Source: Cheiracanthium punctorium (Eukaryota > Arthropoda > Arachnida > Araneae > Cheiracanthiidae). Taken from it: 64,000 nucleotides of DNA. Shown piece after piece: positions 45,320 through 57,890 of the stretch (within the stretch, counting starts at the first letter, position 1; each line of letters starts with the position of its first letter). The notes beneath the pieces were generated by a model. It was not told the DNA's origin. It saw only the letters and a list, made by a program, of their open reading frames with translations, and did not search any database. The stretch is taken from the NCBI GenBank assembly GCA_038373885.1, contig JAWZYV010012512.1, forward strand, positions 64,501 through 128,500, written 5' to 3'. Position numbers and translations under genes: made by a program.

Positions 45320-45931
45320 ATGCCCTCAACAAAAGAACCAGATGATATAGAGCCACTTTGCCAAAAATTAAGTATCTCAAAAAGTAAAGTAAGAGAGTTT
45401 CACCATATTAATTCCCTAAGAGACTGTGTTTATTATAAAATAACTCCAAAACTCATGAAAATTGACAACTATTTCCTTAATCATGAATTCTTTAATGAAC
45501 TGAAACGTTTCGAACAACAACTTCTTAAAAAATATATAAGAAAGAAATTTGCTACAATTGCCATTCTAACTAAAGAGGAAAAATCATATAGTACAAAATT
45601 AAAGGATAAATGTATCTCTAACAAATATCAAGAACGAATTAGTAAAATAAGTAGTTTTTGTAGGAAAGAAAAGGGAATTCACTAAATCAAACACCATCAA
45701 AAACTTAACTTCTGGGTGAAGAAAAAGAAATGTAATGATAAATTAGTATTACCCAAAGAAGATCAATTCATTAAACTATTCCCTCTTGAACTCACACAAC
45801 AACAGAACACCATGCTAATCTTAGGTCCTAAATTTATTTTCGATGACAATATTAATATGAATGACACCAATGCCAATATCGAAGCTGCCATAACAGAGTG
45901 TCTACCACATAAAGTAAGCTTGATTTCTTGA
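45320..45931 (+). pseudogene. Second Penelope-like family, N-terminal part
   Basis: Two open stretches separated by a stop (45683-45685) encode a Lys-rich helical region (KLMKIDNYFLNHEFFNELKRFEQQLLKKYIRKK) [shown in part: FFNELKRFEQQ] and then LFPLELTQQQNTMLILGPKF ... NANIEAAI. The pattern PL-T-x2-Q-x3-L-x-x-GPKF followed by an AAI helix is the region preceding the RT in Penelope-like elements of animals. The matching C-terminal part may be 48955-49212, 3 kb downstream on the same strand. The RT itself was not seen between them. Confidence 0.45.
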
Positions 45932-48900
45932 CCTTTTCTAACCATAACAAATACGAAACCCTAATATCAAAAATACATCATGCCAGGGATGCAGAATATG
46001 TCCAATCCGGCAATCTAGGATCGGGGGGAAATTTTGCAGAAAAATATACAACAGCTTTGATTTTAACAATGAATTACAAAATTCAAGTTTTTCTTTCCCC
46101 TTCCCATTTTTAAAGAGATTTTTTTTTCAACTTTTTCACCAATCAGCTGTTTGCTTTCTGTTAACTTGGACTATTTGCTATTAAGTAAACATGTATGTAG
46201 CATGTACATTGCAAATCATCTATGGTAATACAGAACTTATGCAAGTCTATAACATATCATAAAATTTTAGGGAAATTTTCATATGGGTCAAGGGAAATGT
46301 TGAGAATAAAAACATTTTCTGCCCCCCCCCCTGCATCATGCTCACAGAATAAAGGAAAATTATACTTTTAATTTCAATGCTATTAACATATATTATTAGA
46401 TATTTTTGTATAATAACATTAAGTTGTGGGAGTTACTAAATAAAGCAAAACAATATAAAGTATTACCTAAAGATTATGATAATATATAATACTTTAAAAA
46501 AGTAATTAACTGCCGACAATAGTAAAATTAAAAAATATTTTTAAAAAATTTAAAGTTTTATATAAAAAGCATCTTGATTAAAATTTATTTAAAATTACTT
46601 CAATTGCAATGTACATGCTGTAATAACAGTTTGAGGCCTCGAGCTTTTGAGTTGAATTACCAAACATGTCTTATTTTTATTTACAGTCTAATCTTAAAAA
46701 CTGCATTAACAAAATAATTTAAAATAAAATCAGCCATTTTCTTTCTTTTTTTCCCCCCATTTAGCCATGTAAAATTTATCTAATCCAAATCTATATCCTT
46801 TCAAAATCACAGTGTGATGAGATAGTCTTCAAGTTTGCATACAAACTTTCAGATGCATTAAAAAATCAAGAAATTTATATTTAAAAAAAAAAAAAAAACA
46901 TATGTATTTGTGTAGATAAGTGATTTTATTTACCAAAAGGATGCAAAAATATTGATGTTATTAGCTATGAAACATGGAGATCTGCGATAATTATAATTTT
47001 TAAGTGGAATCCTTAAGTGGAATCCAAGTAATTGTTAAAAAAAAAAAAAAAAAAAAGTTGAAAATAATCACAACACTGAATTTAAAAGGGAATGAAGGAA
47101 GGGGGAAAAAATTACTCTTGTATGCAACAACTTTTTTTTTTTTTTTTTTTTTTTTTTGGAAGAGGGAAGGTGGGTCACTGATATACATTTCTCAAGTTTT
47201 GAAGATACATACTAGCCAACTTTTGAAAATTCCCAAGGTGTAAAAGAACACGTAATTGACATATTGAATTATTGTCAGTTCAATATAGAACTATTTGGCA
47301 GAAATAATTTTTGATGATTTCTGCTAAATAATATGTAAATGACATTTTAAATGAATTTTATAAATAGCATACGAACAGTATTTTAAAGTTTTCCCATGAA
47401 ATAAACACATGAATTTTATCTATTTGTATAGTTTAAATAGTATAAAATATTAAAATTTACATAATACACACAATATATATTTCTTAAACAAAAGAAAAAA
47501 ATAATTCATATTGGACACAAAATGTATATGATTTTAAACACATTAGGGAAGGGGGGGGGGGGGGAAAGCAATTATGTAATGCATAAAAAGTACTCTAAAA
47601 TTACACATGAAAAGGAAGAATTAAAAAAACATAAACATGCCAAGTCATTTGCTTTCACAAATATTTTATTTTTCCTAATTAAAACAGCCTTCGTTTCAAT
47701 TTCATTATAATTACAATCATTTTGTATAATTATCGTTCATATTTGAACCTGGGATCTTCAATGAAATTTTTTGTTTACTATTTCACATTTTAAAAAGTAG
47801 TCAAAAAATAATTTAAATTTGAAATAAGAATCAATTTTATTCTTATTTCAAATTTAAATAAGAGATGGGGGTGGCAATTCAGTTATCTTAAAATAAACAA
47901 AACCGCGGAATTATTTTAATTTTAAAACGAAAGATGGGGGCATATTTTATTAAAATAAAAAAACTTCAAAAATTCATTTAAAAGCATAAAAAATGGAAGT
48001 TTTGCATAAAATCATAAAAATTGGTGAAAAAACGTAAACTTTACAACAAAAGAGTAAAGTTTGTAAAGTATGAACAACTATATTCAAGTTGTCTTTAATG
48101 ATTTTACTTCTTTCCTCTTGCATGGAAAATTCAAGTGTGGTGGTGGGGGATTTCTATCTTAAAATATCAAATTTTTGTCACTTAATACAATTTACACTTT
48201 TACAAAAATTGTGTAAGACCATCATTTTGCTTTATTTCAACAAAAAACATAAAAAATTCATGTTTTCTGTTGCATGTAAAATAAAAAAAAACTTCAAAAA
48301 TTCATTAAAAAGTGTAAAAAAATGGAATTTTTGCATAAAATCATAAAAATTGGTAAGACCATCATTATGCTTTATTTCAACAAAAAATATTTTTAAAATC
48401 ATGTTTTGTGATCGCAAAATAATGGATCTATATTAATGAAAATGAAGGAGTGAATGTTTTGATTAGGGGAAAAAAAACATTTGTAAAAGCAAAGAGAATT
48501 GGAACACAAGCGAGCGAGAAACTAAGAACAAAAAACCCGCTATTCAGGAATTATGTATATTATGATTGTTTTCTGAGTGTTAATTAGTTTGAGTGTTGTT
48601 ATCAGTGTTGAAAATAATTAAATAGTGTTATATGTGAATATAGGCCTGCTTATTTATGAAATTATCCACGTAGTGATCATTTAGCTTTTAGTGACAACAG
48701 TTTCATTCGAATCCCGAAGTTTGTGAATCATGGGAAGGATTACCTTTAGAAAGGTAAGATTCTATTTGTTCTTGAACTTGAAATCCTCATTGTGATAATA
48801 CTATTTCATTCAGCAGAGGTGTCACTAATAAAATATCTAATAGTGCAATAAAGAAAAATATCTGAAAAAGATATTATTAATCTTAAGCATACCACCAGCA

Positions 48901-48954
48901 AATTACATTACAAAATTAATTTAACTTTTGATGAAACTAAAACTAAAGGCTGCT
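45932..48954. other. Intron DNA with low-complexity runs and direct repeats
   Basis: A and T runs at 47038-47056 and 47131-47157 form a potential long A:T stem. A G run at 47551-47564. Direct repeats: 47956-48026 with 48279-48357, and 48211-48272 with 48352-48410 (GACCATCATT.TGCTTTATTTCAACAAAAAA). No gene. The short frames here are composed of homopolymer codons. Confidence 0.5.
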
Positions 48955-49212
48955 ATATTGGAGTGACAAAACGAAAAATTAAAGAACATAAAAACAAACA
49001 CATTACAGACCACCGCTTTATACTATTTGGCACTAAAGGAACCCATTACAATAGATTTTGAGGGAATTAATAAAATTACAAATTTCAATAATAAATCTTA
49101 TGCGTATATCCGAGAATCGTTAGAAATTTCCACAACAGAGGACAGCATCAACAACATGGCACATGCAGGTATGGATGGAATCTGGAAGGACATAATCAAG
49201 CAGCAGTTTTGA
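48955..49212 (+). pseudogene. Penelope-like GIY-YIG C-terminus
   Basis: The frame reads GCYIGVTKRKIKEHKNKHI (a degraded GIY-YIG second half). After a frameshift it reads EPITIDFEGINKITNFNN, SYAYIRESLEI and GMDGIWKDI, ending TGA at 49210-49212. The order I-D-F-x6-I, then Y-x-R-x2-E-S-L-x-I, then W-x2-I is the tail that follows GIY-YIG in many Penelope-like and related elements. It probably pairs with 45320-45931. Confidence 0.5.
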
Positions 49213-49880
49213 TGTGAAGGAGAGGAGAGGCAAAGATCAATGCCATTAGAGAACAACAACAACCAAGAATAGACGCAATGGGAAGCCAAAATATATTTCG
49301 GAGGAAAAAGGTATTCCTCACTTTTTAGCTAAGCAGAATTTTATTTTAAAATTCATAATTGCATAACGCTCAATGGCTTTTTAGTGCACAAAAAAACTTC
49401 AAGCTTTTTTCGAAGCCAGTACAAATGGTGCAGGAGTGCAAATGGTGATGTTTCTCGGGCCATGAGTCTTTTCTGAAGAACAATAACAGAAGAAAAAAAC
49501 AGTAAGACAGTCGAGAGCAAAATAACCAATTTCTTTTGAACTGGATAGAAATAAAAATGAAATGAATCTAGTAAGTATGCATGAATTTTTCACAAACCCA
49601 TTTTTTTATAAGCACATGGTCAAAACAAGCAAATACTGCTATCCCTTCACATACATTATAAGCGAATTAGATTGCCTTAATATTATTACTCATTTCAATA
49701 TTGAAGTAATTTTGTTTTCATTTTAGATTTCAATATTTTTAGTAATAATTCTAACATGTTCAGATAACAAATTTCATCACTAGTCCAGCATAATTCATAA
49801 CACTGAGACAGCATTCTACAAGATGTAAATAGAAAAGAAATCTATTTAAATAAAGAAAAATGACTTTAATATGGACTAAC
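49213..49880. other. Intron DNA, no gene recognised
   Basis: No supportable feature. Confidence 0.45.
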
Positions 49881-50158
49881 CTTATTGGAGGTTTTTTTCA
49901 TTGATGAAGAATTACTCATACTTTTAATTTTATTAAAGTATTCTTCTTCACTAAAGTCACCTTCTCTCAGATAAGAAACAAATACATCGTATGTAATATA
50001 TGACAATGAAAGACTGCACACTGGAGCTGGTTCATCTCGAAATACCCCCAAATTTGCATGCTGATATTCTAAATACAGTTTTCCAGAATTACTTCTTAAT
50101 CTTAAATAAGGAGCTATTTCAGTAGGAAATTCCATATTGCATCCTCCTGGAATGGGAT
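49881..50158 (-). CDS. TM7SF3: TM7SF3-like gene, exon b
   Basis: A 278-nt exon on the minus strand (50158 to 49881), acceptor TTTTCTAAG, donor GTTAGT; phase 1 in, phase 0 out. It encodes DPIPGGCNMEFPTEIAPYL, HANLGVFRDEPAPVCS, then ITYDVFVSYLREGDFSEEEYF. The motif D-P-[IV]-P-G-G-C-N-[ML]-E-F, then A-N-L-G-x-x-R, P-x-C and Y-D-V-x-x-x-[YF]-L is how I recognise TM7SF3. The protein is a seven-transmembrane protein reported to act in cell survival and stress responses in mammals. Its role here is inferred only. Confidence 0.85.
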
Positions 50159-51462
50159 CTTAGAAAACAAAAATAATTTCATATTAATAAATATTTTATA
50201 AATACATAACAAATGTACACAAAATCAATTTCCATTTCAGCAACATTTTAATGTGAAAATAGATAGTGAAACTCCTAAAACTAAGATCACGACTTAAAAG
50301 ATGCATACAGTTAAGAGCCTACATAAAAAGAGACGACATGTAGAAGTTAACTTCTATGAGGGAAAATTATTTATTTATCCATAGGGGCAAAGTGTTTCTT
50401 CACACACAGGAAAATTGCTATGTAAAGGATTTAAAGAAATAATTTGAAATATAAATTAAGGTATTTATTATATTACAATCAAAATTTTTAAATATAAGAA
50501 TGTTTTACTTTTAAAAAAGAATTTCAATGCAAAAGTGAATTAGTGTTATTATTTAGATTTGAATGTTACTTGTGTTTGAATTTGAATGTAACCAAAAATT
50601 AAGGACCTAAGTGTTTGGCAGTTTTTGGTATTTTTGAATGTTTGGTCTCAGTTTAAGAATAAATAATCTCATAAAATATATTTCAGACTAAGTTTGGATA
50701 AAAGTAAGGATTTTATGAAATTACAAATTTAAGATAAGTCTTCTCTACATATTTCCTTTAAATAAATCCTATTTTTTACACATGTTTTGAGATATTTTTT
50801 TCATAAAGACAGCTCATTATTGAGATATATATTTTAGAGGGGGATGCCGTAGATATTTCTTATATTTTAACATTCAAATAATGAATATGAAGGAACAGAA
50901 TATATTCTAAAGCTTGAGAAATATTGACAAATAATTTCTGGCTGCTTTAGTTAAATAACATAATTAGACTTTCAGACTCATGAATTCATCAGGACAGGTG
51001 AGTAAAACAGAGTGACTCCTAACTACACACAGAACTAGGGTAGATGGCAACCACATAAAATCTGCAAAATGACCAAAAATTACAAACAAAAACTTTTTAT
51101 CAACAACTTAATATACAAGAAAGAATCTATACTATGAACTTGTATCATATGCTACAGTTCATAAGTAATGTCTAGCAGGAAGTGTATATTTTTATGCTTC
51201 TATACATAGAAGCTATTTAGATAGCATAGTAGAAGCTATTTTTATGCTTCTACTCAGTACATTATTATGCTTCATTTTATAAAACTATACATAAAAATTA
51301 TACATATGAAAGCTTAATACCAGACATATAATCTTACTGGAAATGTTAGGCAATTAAAACAAAAAAAAATTTAGATTTAGTCATTAAATTATTTCCAGTA
51401 ATTATTGGAGGATTGCCAAACTGGTACAGCCACAATACCAAAATATAAAAACATCTAAACCA
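50159..51462. other. Intron DNA, no gene recognised
   Basis: AT-rich. A short palindromic cluster (TAGAAGCTATTTAGATAGC...GTAGAAGCTATTTTTATGCTTCTAC) lies at 51203-51252. No gene. Confidence 0.45.
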
Positions 51463-52180
51463 AAAACACTGACACAGGATTTTATTTCATAAATATTGAT
51501 CGCGGATAAATGCAATAACTTACAGAGCTACTTTAAAAAAGTTACAGTATTTTATGGAGATCAAATCTAAATAAATATAATATTTCAATTTTTATGAGGC
51601 CCCATACAAAACAAAACAAAAAAAAATAAATTCCAGCTAGTAAAACGTGCCCCATACACTGTAATGAGGTGATGTACAAAATTTCAGCCTTTTATCATAA
51701 AAAGTAAAAGGCTTACAGATATATTTAAACTAAGTTGGTCAGGGTCTATACAATACAAACAAAATAGCAGAAGTATTTTATATTAATTCAACTACTGTCT
51801 TCTTTTGCAATTTGTGTACAACCCCTCAAATGCAATTATCTGACATGATTTTTCCTCCTTGAGAGCCACTGAAAATGGTTTAAGTCAGCATATATTTATT
51901 TTCATACCACTGATACTTTTAAAGATAAAATGCTCAAGTTTTGTGCATCACCTTATTAATGCATGGGGCACATTTTACTAATTAGGAAGCTTTTTGTATG
52001 AGACAGTACACAAATTAAAATTTTTTATTTAGATTTAATCCCCTGAAAATTTTAATTGATACCATAAAATTCTGTATCTTTCTTTACATAGCTTTTTATT
52101 TTATTGTGTATGCCTATGATCAACATTTAAGGAATAAAAGCCTAGGTCAGTATTTTTGGGATATCCTGTATGTACATGAA
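51463..52180. repeat. Diverged inverted-repeat element (foldback 0)
   Basis: Left arm 51463-51720 and right arm about 51890-52160 are inverted copies. For example, GTGCCCCATACACTGTAATGAGGTGATG pairs with the complement of CATCACCTTATTAATGCATGGGGCAC, and GATCAAATCTAAATAAA pairs with TTTATTTAGATTTAATC. Identity is clearly lower than in the next element. No coding sequence. Confidence 0.6.
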
Positions 52181-52250
52181 CAGTTATAAAACATCAAAAA
52201 GCACAATTCAGCAGTTGTTTGCTTTGTCATGGCTCCCTGCAATCTTCACA

Positions 52251-53653
52251 CAGCTGGGTCATTCCACGTCAAATCAAACACAAAACTGGAGAAAGTTCAC
52301 CACACCAACTTAGATTTTCCTCAAATTTTATATAGATGATATATAAGCTAAGACATCAACAAATCTCAATTTTGAAGGTTCTACAATAATTAATTACCGA
52401 GAAAATAATTATGCAAATTTTTAAGTTTTCTGCAAGATGCGCCATCTTTTTTCTCAATTCCTTAAATAACTCCTTACCTGTAAAAGTTACTGAAGTGAAA
52501 ATTTGTTTCTAGGAGGAACTTTTTACGCTGATTCCAAAAATGTTATCGAAATTTGCGTATCTTCTATAGTTTATGCATGAGCAGTACATTTGCTAAAAAA
52601 CATCATGAATTTTTTTCGGCATGTCTGATCACAGACAGATGTTTTAAATTTTTATATGTTGTTAAGTTGGAATAATCCTACATCCCAAAATAATTTCATC
52701 TTGGCTTTCTGCTCAGGAGCAGAGAAAAAAATTGTATGTATGTACCTATATATGAGGATTTTCATATGCAATATTTATACTGAAGATGAGAAAATTCAGA
52801 AGCGTTAGTCAATTTTCCTATATCTTTTAAATTGATATCTGAAGTTTAACTACTACTCCAGGCATTTGCAAAAACTAGAAAATACATTATAGTGCTTGTA
52901 TCGGAAAACGTAAAACAAACAACAAAAAATGCATGTCACACACAGTGTTAAATTAAAAAAAATTCTAAAGTTAAAATTTTGAATTACTTTTAATTTAACC
53001 CTGTTGTTTTTGGCAATCATCCATCAGCCAATAAATCTTTGTAATTCTGTATGACATTCAAGTCAATAGAAGGTACTTTATTGAAAGAATTGGAAGTTTA
53101 TTGAAAGAATTGAATTCCTGTAAGTTACAGTACTTATTTACTTTTAACAGAATGCAAACAAAATTATTCTTGGCTAGTTTTGTGGATACAACAATTTGAA
53201 ATAGGTTTTACTGTATACTGTATTAAATTTTTATTGTTACAACAACTAGCATAGCAATGTCAGGCACATTGTCAAATTGCACATTTTGTGATATATTGCA
53301 GAATAAATGTCATGTAATCAGTTATTCATGGCAAACTTTTACGTCTACCCTCCTAGGAGGATTATATTCGAAATGTTCTGAAATCAATTTTTAGGCATTC
53401 TTGAGTGTTGTGTATTTTACAGCAAGAATTTTATCGATATCTCTTTTCTTCTTTGAGATCCCGCAGAATGTGTGAAAAGAATATTTTGGGCCTTTATCCT
53501 CTATAAATTACGAATTTTTGAAAATACTCTCTAATCTAGCACCTACGCTATAAAATCCCACTCGTGCTAAATTTCGTGTTATTAGCTTCAGTAGTTTTGG
53601 CTAGGCAAAATATTGCATACGGAAAATGGATAGAACTTTCCGGTAGACCTAAT

Positions 53654-53687
<34 letters not shown>

Positions 53688-54525
53688 GTTTTATTAAACA
53701 TTGTTCTTTCTTTTGAGTTCAATATCATGCAGAATTCCAAAGATTTATTGGCTGATGGATGATTGCCAAGAACAACAGGGTTAAATTAAAAGTAATTCAA
53801 AATTTTAACTTTAGAGCTTTTTTAAATTTAACACTGTGTGTGACATGCATTTTTTGCTGTTTGTTTGTTTTACGTTTTCCGATACAAGCACTTTTATGTA
53901 TTTTCTAGTTTTTGCAAATGCCTGGAGTAGTAGTTAAACTTCAGATATCAATTTAAAAGACATAGGAAAATTGACTAACGCTTCTGAATTTTCTCATCTT
54001 CAGTATAAATATTTCATATGAAAATCCTCGTATGTAGGTACATACATACATTTTTTTTTTCTCTGCTCCTGAGCAGAAAGCCAAAATGAAATTATTTTGG
54101 GATGTAGGATTATTCCATCTTAACAACATATAAAAATTTCAAACATGTGTCTGTGATCAGACATGCCGAAAAAAATGCATGATGTTTTTTAGCAAATGCA
54201 CTGCTCATGCATAAACTATAGAAGATACGCAAATTTCGATAACATTTTTGGAATCAGCGTAAAAAGTTCCTCCTAGAAACAAATTTTCACTTCAGTAACT
54301 TTTACAGGTAAGGAGTTATTTAAGGAATTGAGAAAAAAGTTGGTGCATCTTGCAGAAAACTTAAAAATATGCATAATTAATTTCTCGATAACTAATTATC
54401 GTAGTACCTTCAAAATTGAGATTTGTTGATGTCTTAGCCTATAAATCATCTATATAAAATTTGAGAAAAATCCGAGTTGGTGTGGTGAACTGCACTGTTT
54501 GATCTGACGTGGAATGACCCAGCTG
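52251..54525. mobile_element. Foldback element with 0.8 kb arms
   Basis: Left arm 52255-53062 and right arm 53717-54521 are inverted copies of roughly 93-95% identity by eye, around a 654-bp spacer. The termini are GGGTCATTCCACGTCAAATC and its partner GGGTCATTCCACGTCAGATC. AGCT adjoins both ends (CAGCT before, AGCTG after) and may be a 4-bp duplication. The spacer has no open frame of note and contains a TA microsatellite (53652-53671). This is a non-coding, high-copy-type foldback structure. A similar terminus is seen at 37-47. Confidence 0.85.
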
Positions 54526-54784
54526 TCCAGATGAAACTGAAAACAATAGGAAATCACGAACACGAGATAGTTGGCATTTTCTCCGCCATGGTGCTAGTTC
54601 TAGTACCATGCACAGCTCAGAGCGATTTAAAGGGCTAGTCCATACAATCATAAAGGCATTAAAACTGTCAAAAATGCTTTAATTTTTATTTTTATTTATT
54701 TTTTATTTTTACAGAATGTATCTTTATTTATAAATATTTTGAAACACTTTTTCATCACACACGTATTTTTTTTTTTTTAAATAA

Positions 54785-55683
54785 GAAATTATTAGCTGGT
54801 TAATGCTTTTTTTAGGCACTTCTACATGTAATAAATTAATAATAAATATATATCTTAATTTATTTTTTATTTAAATCTTCAAAAAATTGTAATACTTTTT
54901 TCGTAACTAGTGCATATTTTGATGTATTAATACAGAATTCTCCCTATACTTCCCTGTATACATATGTTCGTATTAATATATTTTGGTTAAGCATAACCAG
55001 GGCAATTGTAAATTTTAATCTTTTTGAAACCCTTGTTTTGAAAATATTTGGCTGTAATATGAAACTGCTCTTTCACAGTCTACAGCAGGTGGGCAAACTT
55101 TATGATGTTAATGAAGTCTTGAGCCCTATAATAGGGATTTATGAGATTTTGAATGGCTTATATGGGGTTTTGATATGTTCCGCAGGCCGGAGGTCGCCCA
55201 TATATGGTCTAGAGAATTAGGTAAAACCAAGAGTACTAATTTTGCTTTGCGTGTTAGTATTTGAAACCTCTCTGAATTCCAAAATCTTACTAAGTTTTCA
55301 GTAGAACATTCCTTGACATATCCTTGGAGTATTGTAGAAGATTTCTTCATCATCAACATATATGTTGGACAATTGGTCTGGGTCAAACACTTGAGTCGCT
55401 TTCATGAGTTTCAAACCAGGTTATAAAAACTTAGGTTCTGGCTTTTTGGAGACGTCCATTTCTGGGCAATAATAAACATTCAAGAGGTTTTGGAATAAAA
55501 TATGTTGAAAAAATTTAAGAAATAAAAAATTTGCCGAAAAATGCAGTCTTATGTGAAAAGTTGTAATTTATGCAGAGAACAGCAAATTATGCAAAATTCT
55601 GCATTTTCCACATTTTTGCATATTTTATAGGGCCCTAAACATACATACATATATATATATGCATGTGTATACATATATTTTAT

Positions 55684-55714
<31 letters not shown>

Positions 55715-56490
55715 TAACCATTTGACTTTGCAGCTGTGTTTCTATTCTAAAACTATTCAATAGTTTCTATTCTTAATTATTAATGTTTTGCAATTTTCTT
55801 TTTAAATTCACGCTGTATATATGTTAGGTGGATTATCGTTTAGTTTTTTCTATGAACAGGGACATTTTATGGGGTTCTAAGGCATATTCATGTTACATCT
55901 GGAGAAAATCATCTAAAACTCATGACATCTTAATCTCTTTAAAATAAGTCAATGATAGGGGTTTTGCCGCAACTAGAAATTTTCTGCCTGAGGCAGGTGC
56001 TCCCCCTTTGCTACGCCAATGCAAACATCCCCCACTTCCAACACCCATCATAACTGTTTCTGATAGCAATGTAAACGTATCATTTCACAAATCTTTAAAA
56101 AGCGTAAGTACTACAAAAGTTTCAAAATTAAAATTGGCCTAAAAATTGGATTGTTTCTTATCTTAAAATTCCCCGACATATGAATCAGAAGTCCCTGAAG
56201 GGGGGGGGGGGGGGTCACGGACTATCCATGAAAACACAAAAAGATTAAAATTTACAATTGCCATGGTTATAGTAAACTAAAACATATTAATACAGCATAT
56301 GTATTCAGCAGGGAAGTATAGGGAAAATGCTGTATTAATACATTAAAATATGCACAAGTTACGAAAAACAAGTCCTTAAAAAAGTACTACAATCTTTTGA
56401 AGATTCAAATAAAAAATAAAGATATATATTTATTATTATTTTATTACACATAGAAGAAGCATCTAAAAATGCACTAGCCAACTAATAATT
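54785..56490. repeat. Inverted-repeat element with 0.25 kb arms
   Basis: Left arm 54785-55029 and right arm 56238-56490 are inverted copies: GTATTAATACAG, CCCTATACTTCCCTG, GGCAATTGTAAATTTTAATC and AATAATAAATATATATCTT occur in both in opposite orientation. The 1.2 kb between them holds TA microsatellites (55689-55714) and a G run (56201-56213) but no gene. Confidence 0.75.
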
Positions 56491-56593
56491 TCAAATTTCT
56501 TTTCAATATCAGGGTGGTCACAAATTGTTCATACTTACATTACCTGATATTTCCCAGACATTCCCTTGCTATGCTAAAAATTTCCCTGCCAGT

Positions 56594-56706
56594 GAATTTA
56601 TTGCCAGTAGTTTCTTTTATTGCACTTTTTTTATACATATAATTCTTAGTGGATTTATTGCCAATAGTTTCTTTTATCGCACTTTTTTTATACATATAAT
56701 AACTAT
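56594..56706 (+). repeat. 57-bp tandem duplication
   Basis: Two adjacent copies of GATTTATTGCCAGTAGTTTCTTTTAT.GCACTTTTTTTATACATATAAT with a 57-bp period and a few substitutions. No coding role is evident. Confidence 0.8.
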
Positions 56707-57350
56707 AGTTAAAAATCTTATCAAAATACATTTAAATAACCTTTAATAAAATGAATAACAGCAGATTTTAATAAATATCATAAAGGATTTTAACTATAGG
56801 AACATTTTCAAGATTTGATACTGTACCTGATGATATACGCTACTTCATTTTAACTACTGTACTAATATTATTGATTCTTGTAAACTGTCATAATATTGTA
56901 CACAAGTACTACCCCATCATACCACAAATGAACTTAAATGATAAATATTGGTATAATGTTAAATAGTAAATCACTCATGATGTCAGATTACATTGAAGGA
57001 GCCAAAAAGCAATATAACAAAAATGAATTTGGATTTTAAAAATTTATTCATTTAAAACTTTCCATTCAGAATTTTTTCCATCAGAGCATCTATTTCATTA
57101 CGGGGATTCTGCTTTAGTTTGTCTATTTTATCGTTCAATTCTTTAGTTGCTAACTTTATTTTCTTTTTTTTATAACTTCTGCTTATTTTTCTAATACATC
57201 CTTTTCATTTCTGTTCATTGCTTCAGTTAAGGAAGATCATGCATTTTTGTAGGCTTGGAAATCTTAAAATTACTTAAATATAACTTAGATGACTTAATTT
57301 TGTCCTAAACAAGTCAATGTATATACAAGCAATTAATGTATATTCTTTCA

Positions 57351-57421
57351 AATTTTCAACAAGACATTCTGCATTAACAGAAAACTCTCTTCAGTTAATG
57401 CAGAATGTCTTGTTGAAAATT
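57351..57421. repeat. Perfect 28-bp hairpin
   Basis: AATTTTCAACAAGACATTCT plus GCATTAAC at 57351-57378 is perfectly complementary to 57394-57421, with a 15-nt loop. The right arm is the codon stretch for SVNAECLVENL of the hAT-like gene, and the left arm is its inverted copy, so the hairpin arose by a local inverted duplication. Confidence 0.9.
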
Positions 57422-57669
57422 GTGATGATTAATAATTTTCATGACAGAAGTTATGGAATTGGAATTTCTAAATTTATTAAATATTTTCCTCCAGAATATA
57501 TCGGCTACAACTTTTCCTGTTGAATAAATTCATTTCTTCTACAGCATCACTGTCTATACATATTTTAATATATTCTTTTAAAGCTTTTATCAGCTACATC
57601 AACACTTATTATTTTATTGTCTAATAAAATGTTTAAGACACTTTTTATCCGAGTTTTAGCTAAAGTTAG

Positions 57670-57890
57670 TGATATGATTTCGGAAGTCGTCAGGCTAAGG
57701 ATGACATCTAATATCTGAGAACTGAATACTTTATTCACAGGGATACTTCCCTATATCGATAGCAGCATGCTACATCACACCTCGGCGGTCGACATCAGAG
57801 TCACGAGAGCCGTGTTCTCAGTACAAGTGGCATGGGCGCAAGGTTGGTGCCATCTACATTATTTACATGTGACTAATCACAATCACAACA
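57670..57890 (-). mobile_element. Solo LTR, 221 bp
   Basis: A 221-bp unit with TG...CA ends in either orientation, flanked by a perfect 5-bp duplication GTTAG (57665-57669 and 57891-57895). Its minus strand carries GAATAAAG followed by a probable R-U5 part, which suggests minus orientation: TGTTGTGATTGTG ... AAATCATATCA. It interrupts the hAT-like coding sequence, which reads continuously (VVAKNLTLAKTRIKS) once the LTR and one GTTAG are removed. No internal region remains, so it is a product of LTR-LTR recombination. Confidence 0.85.
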
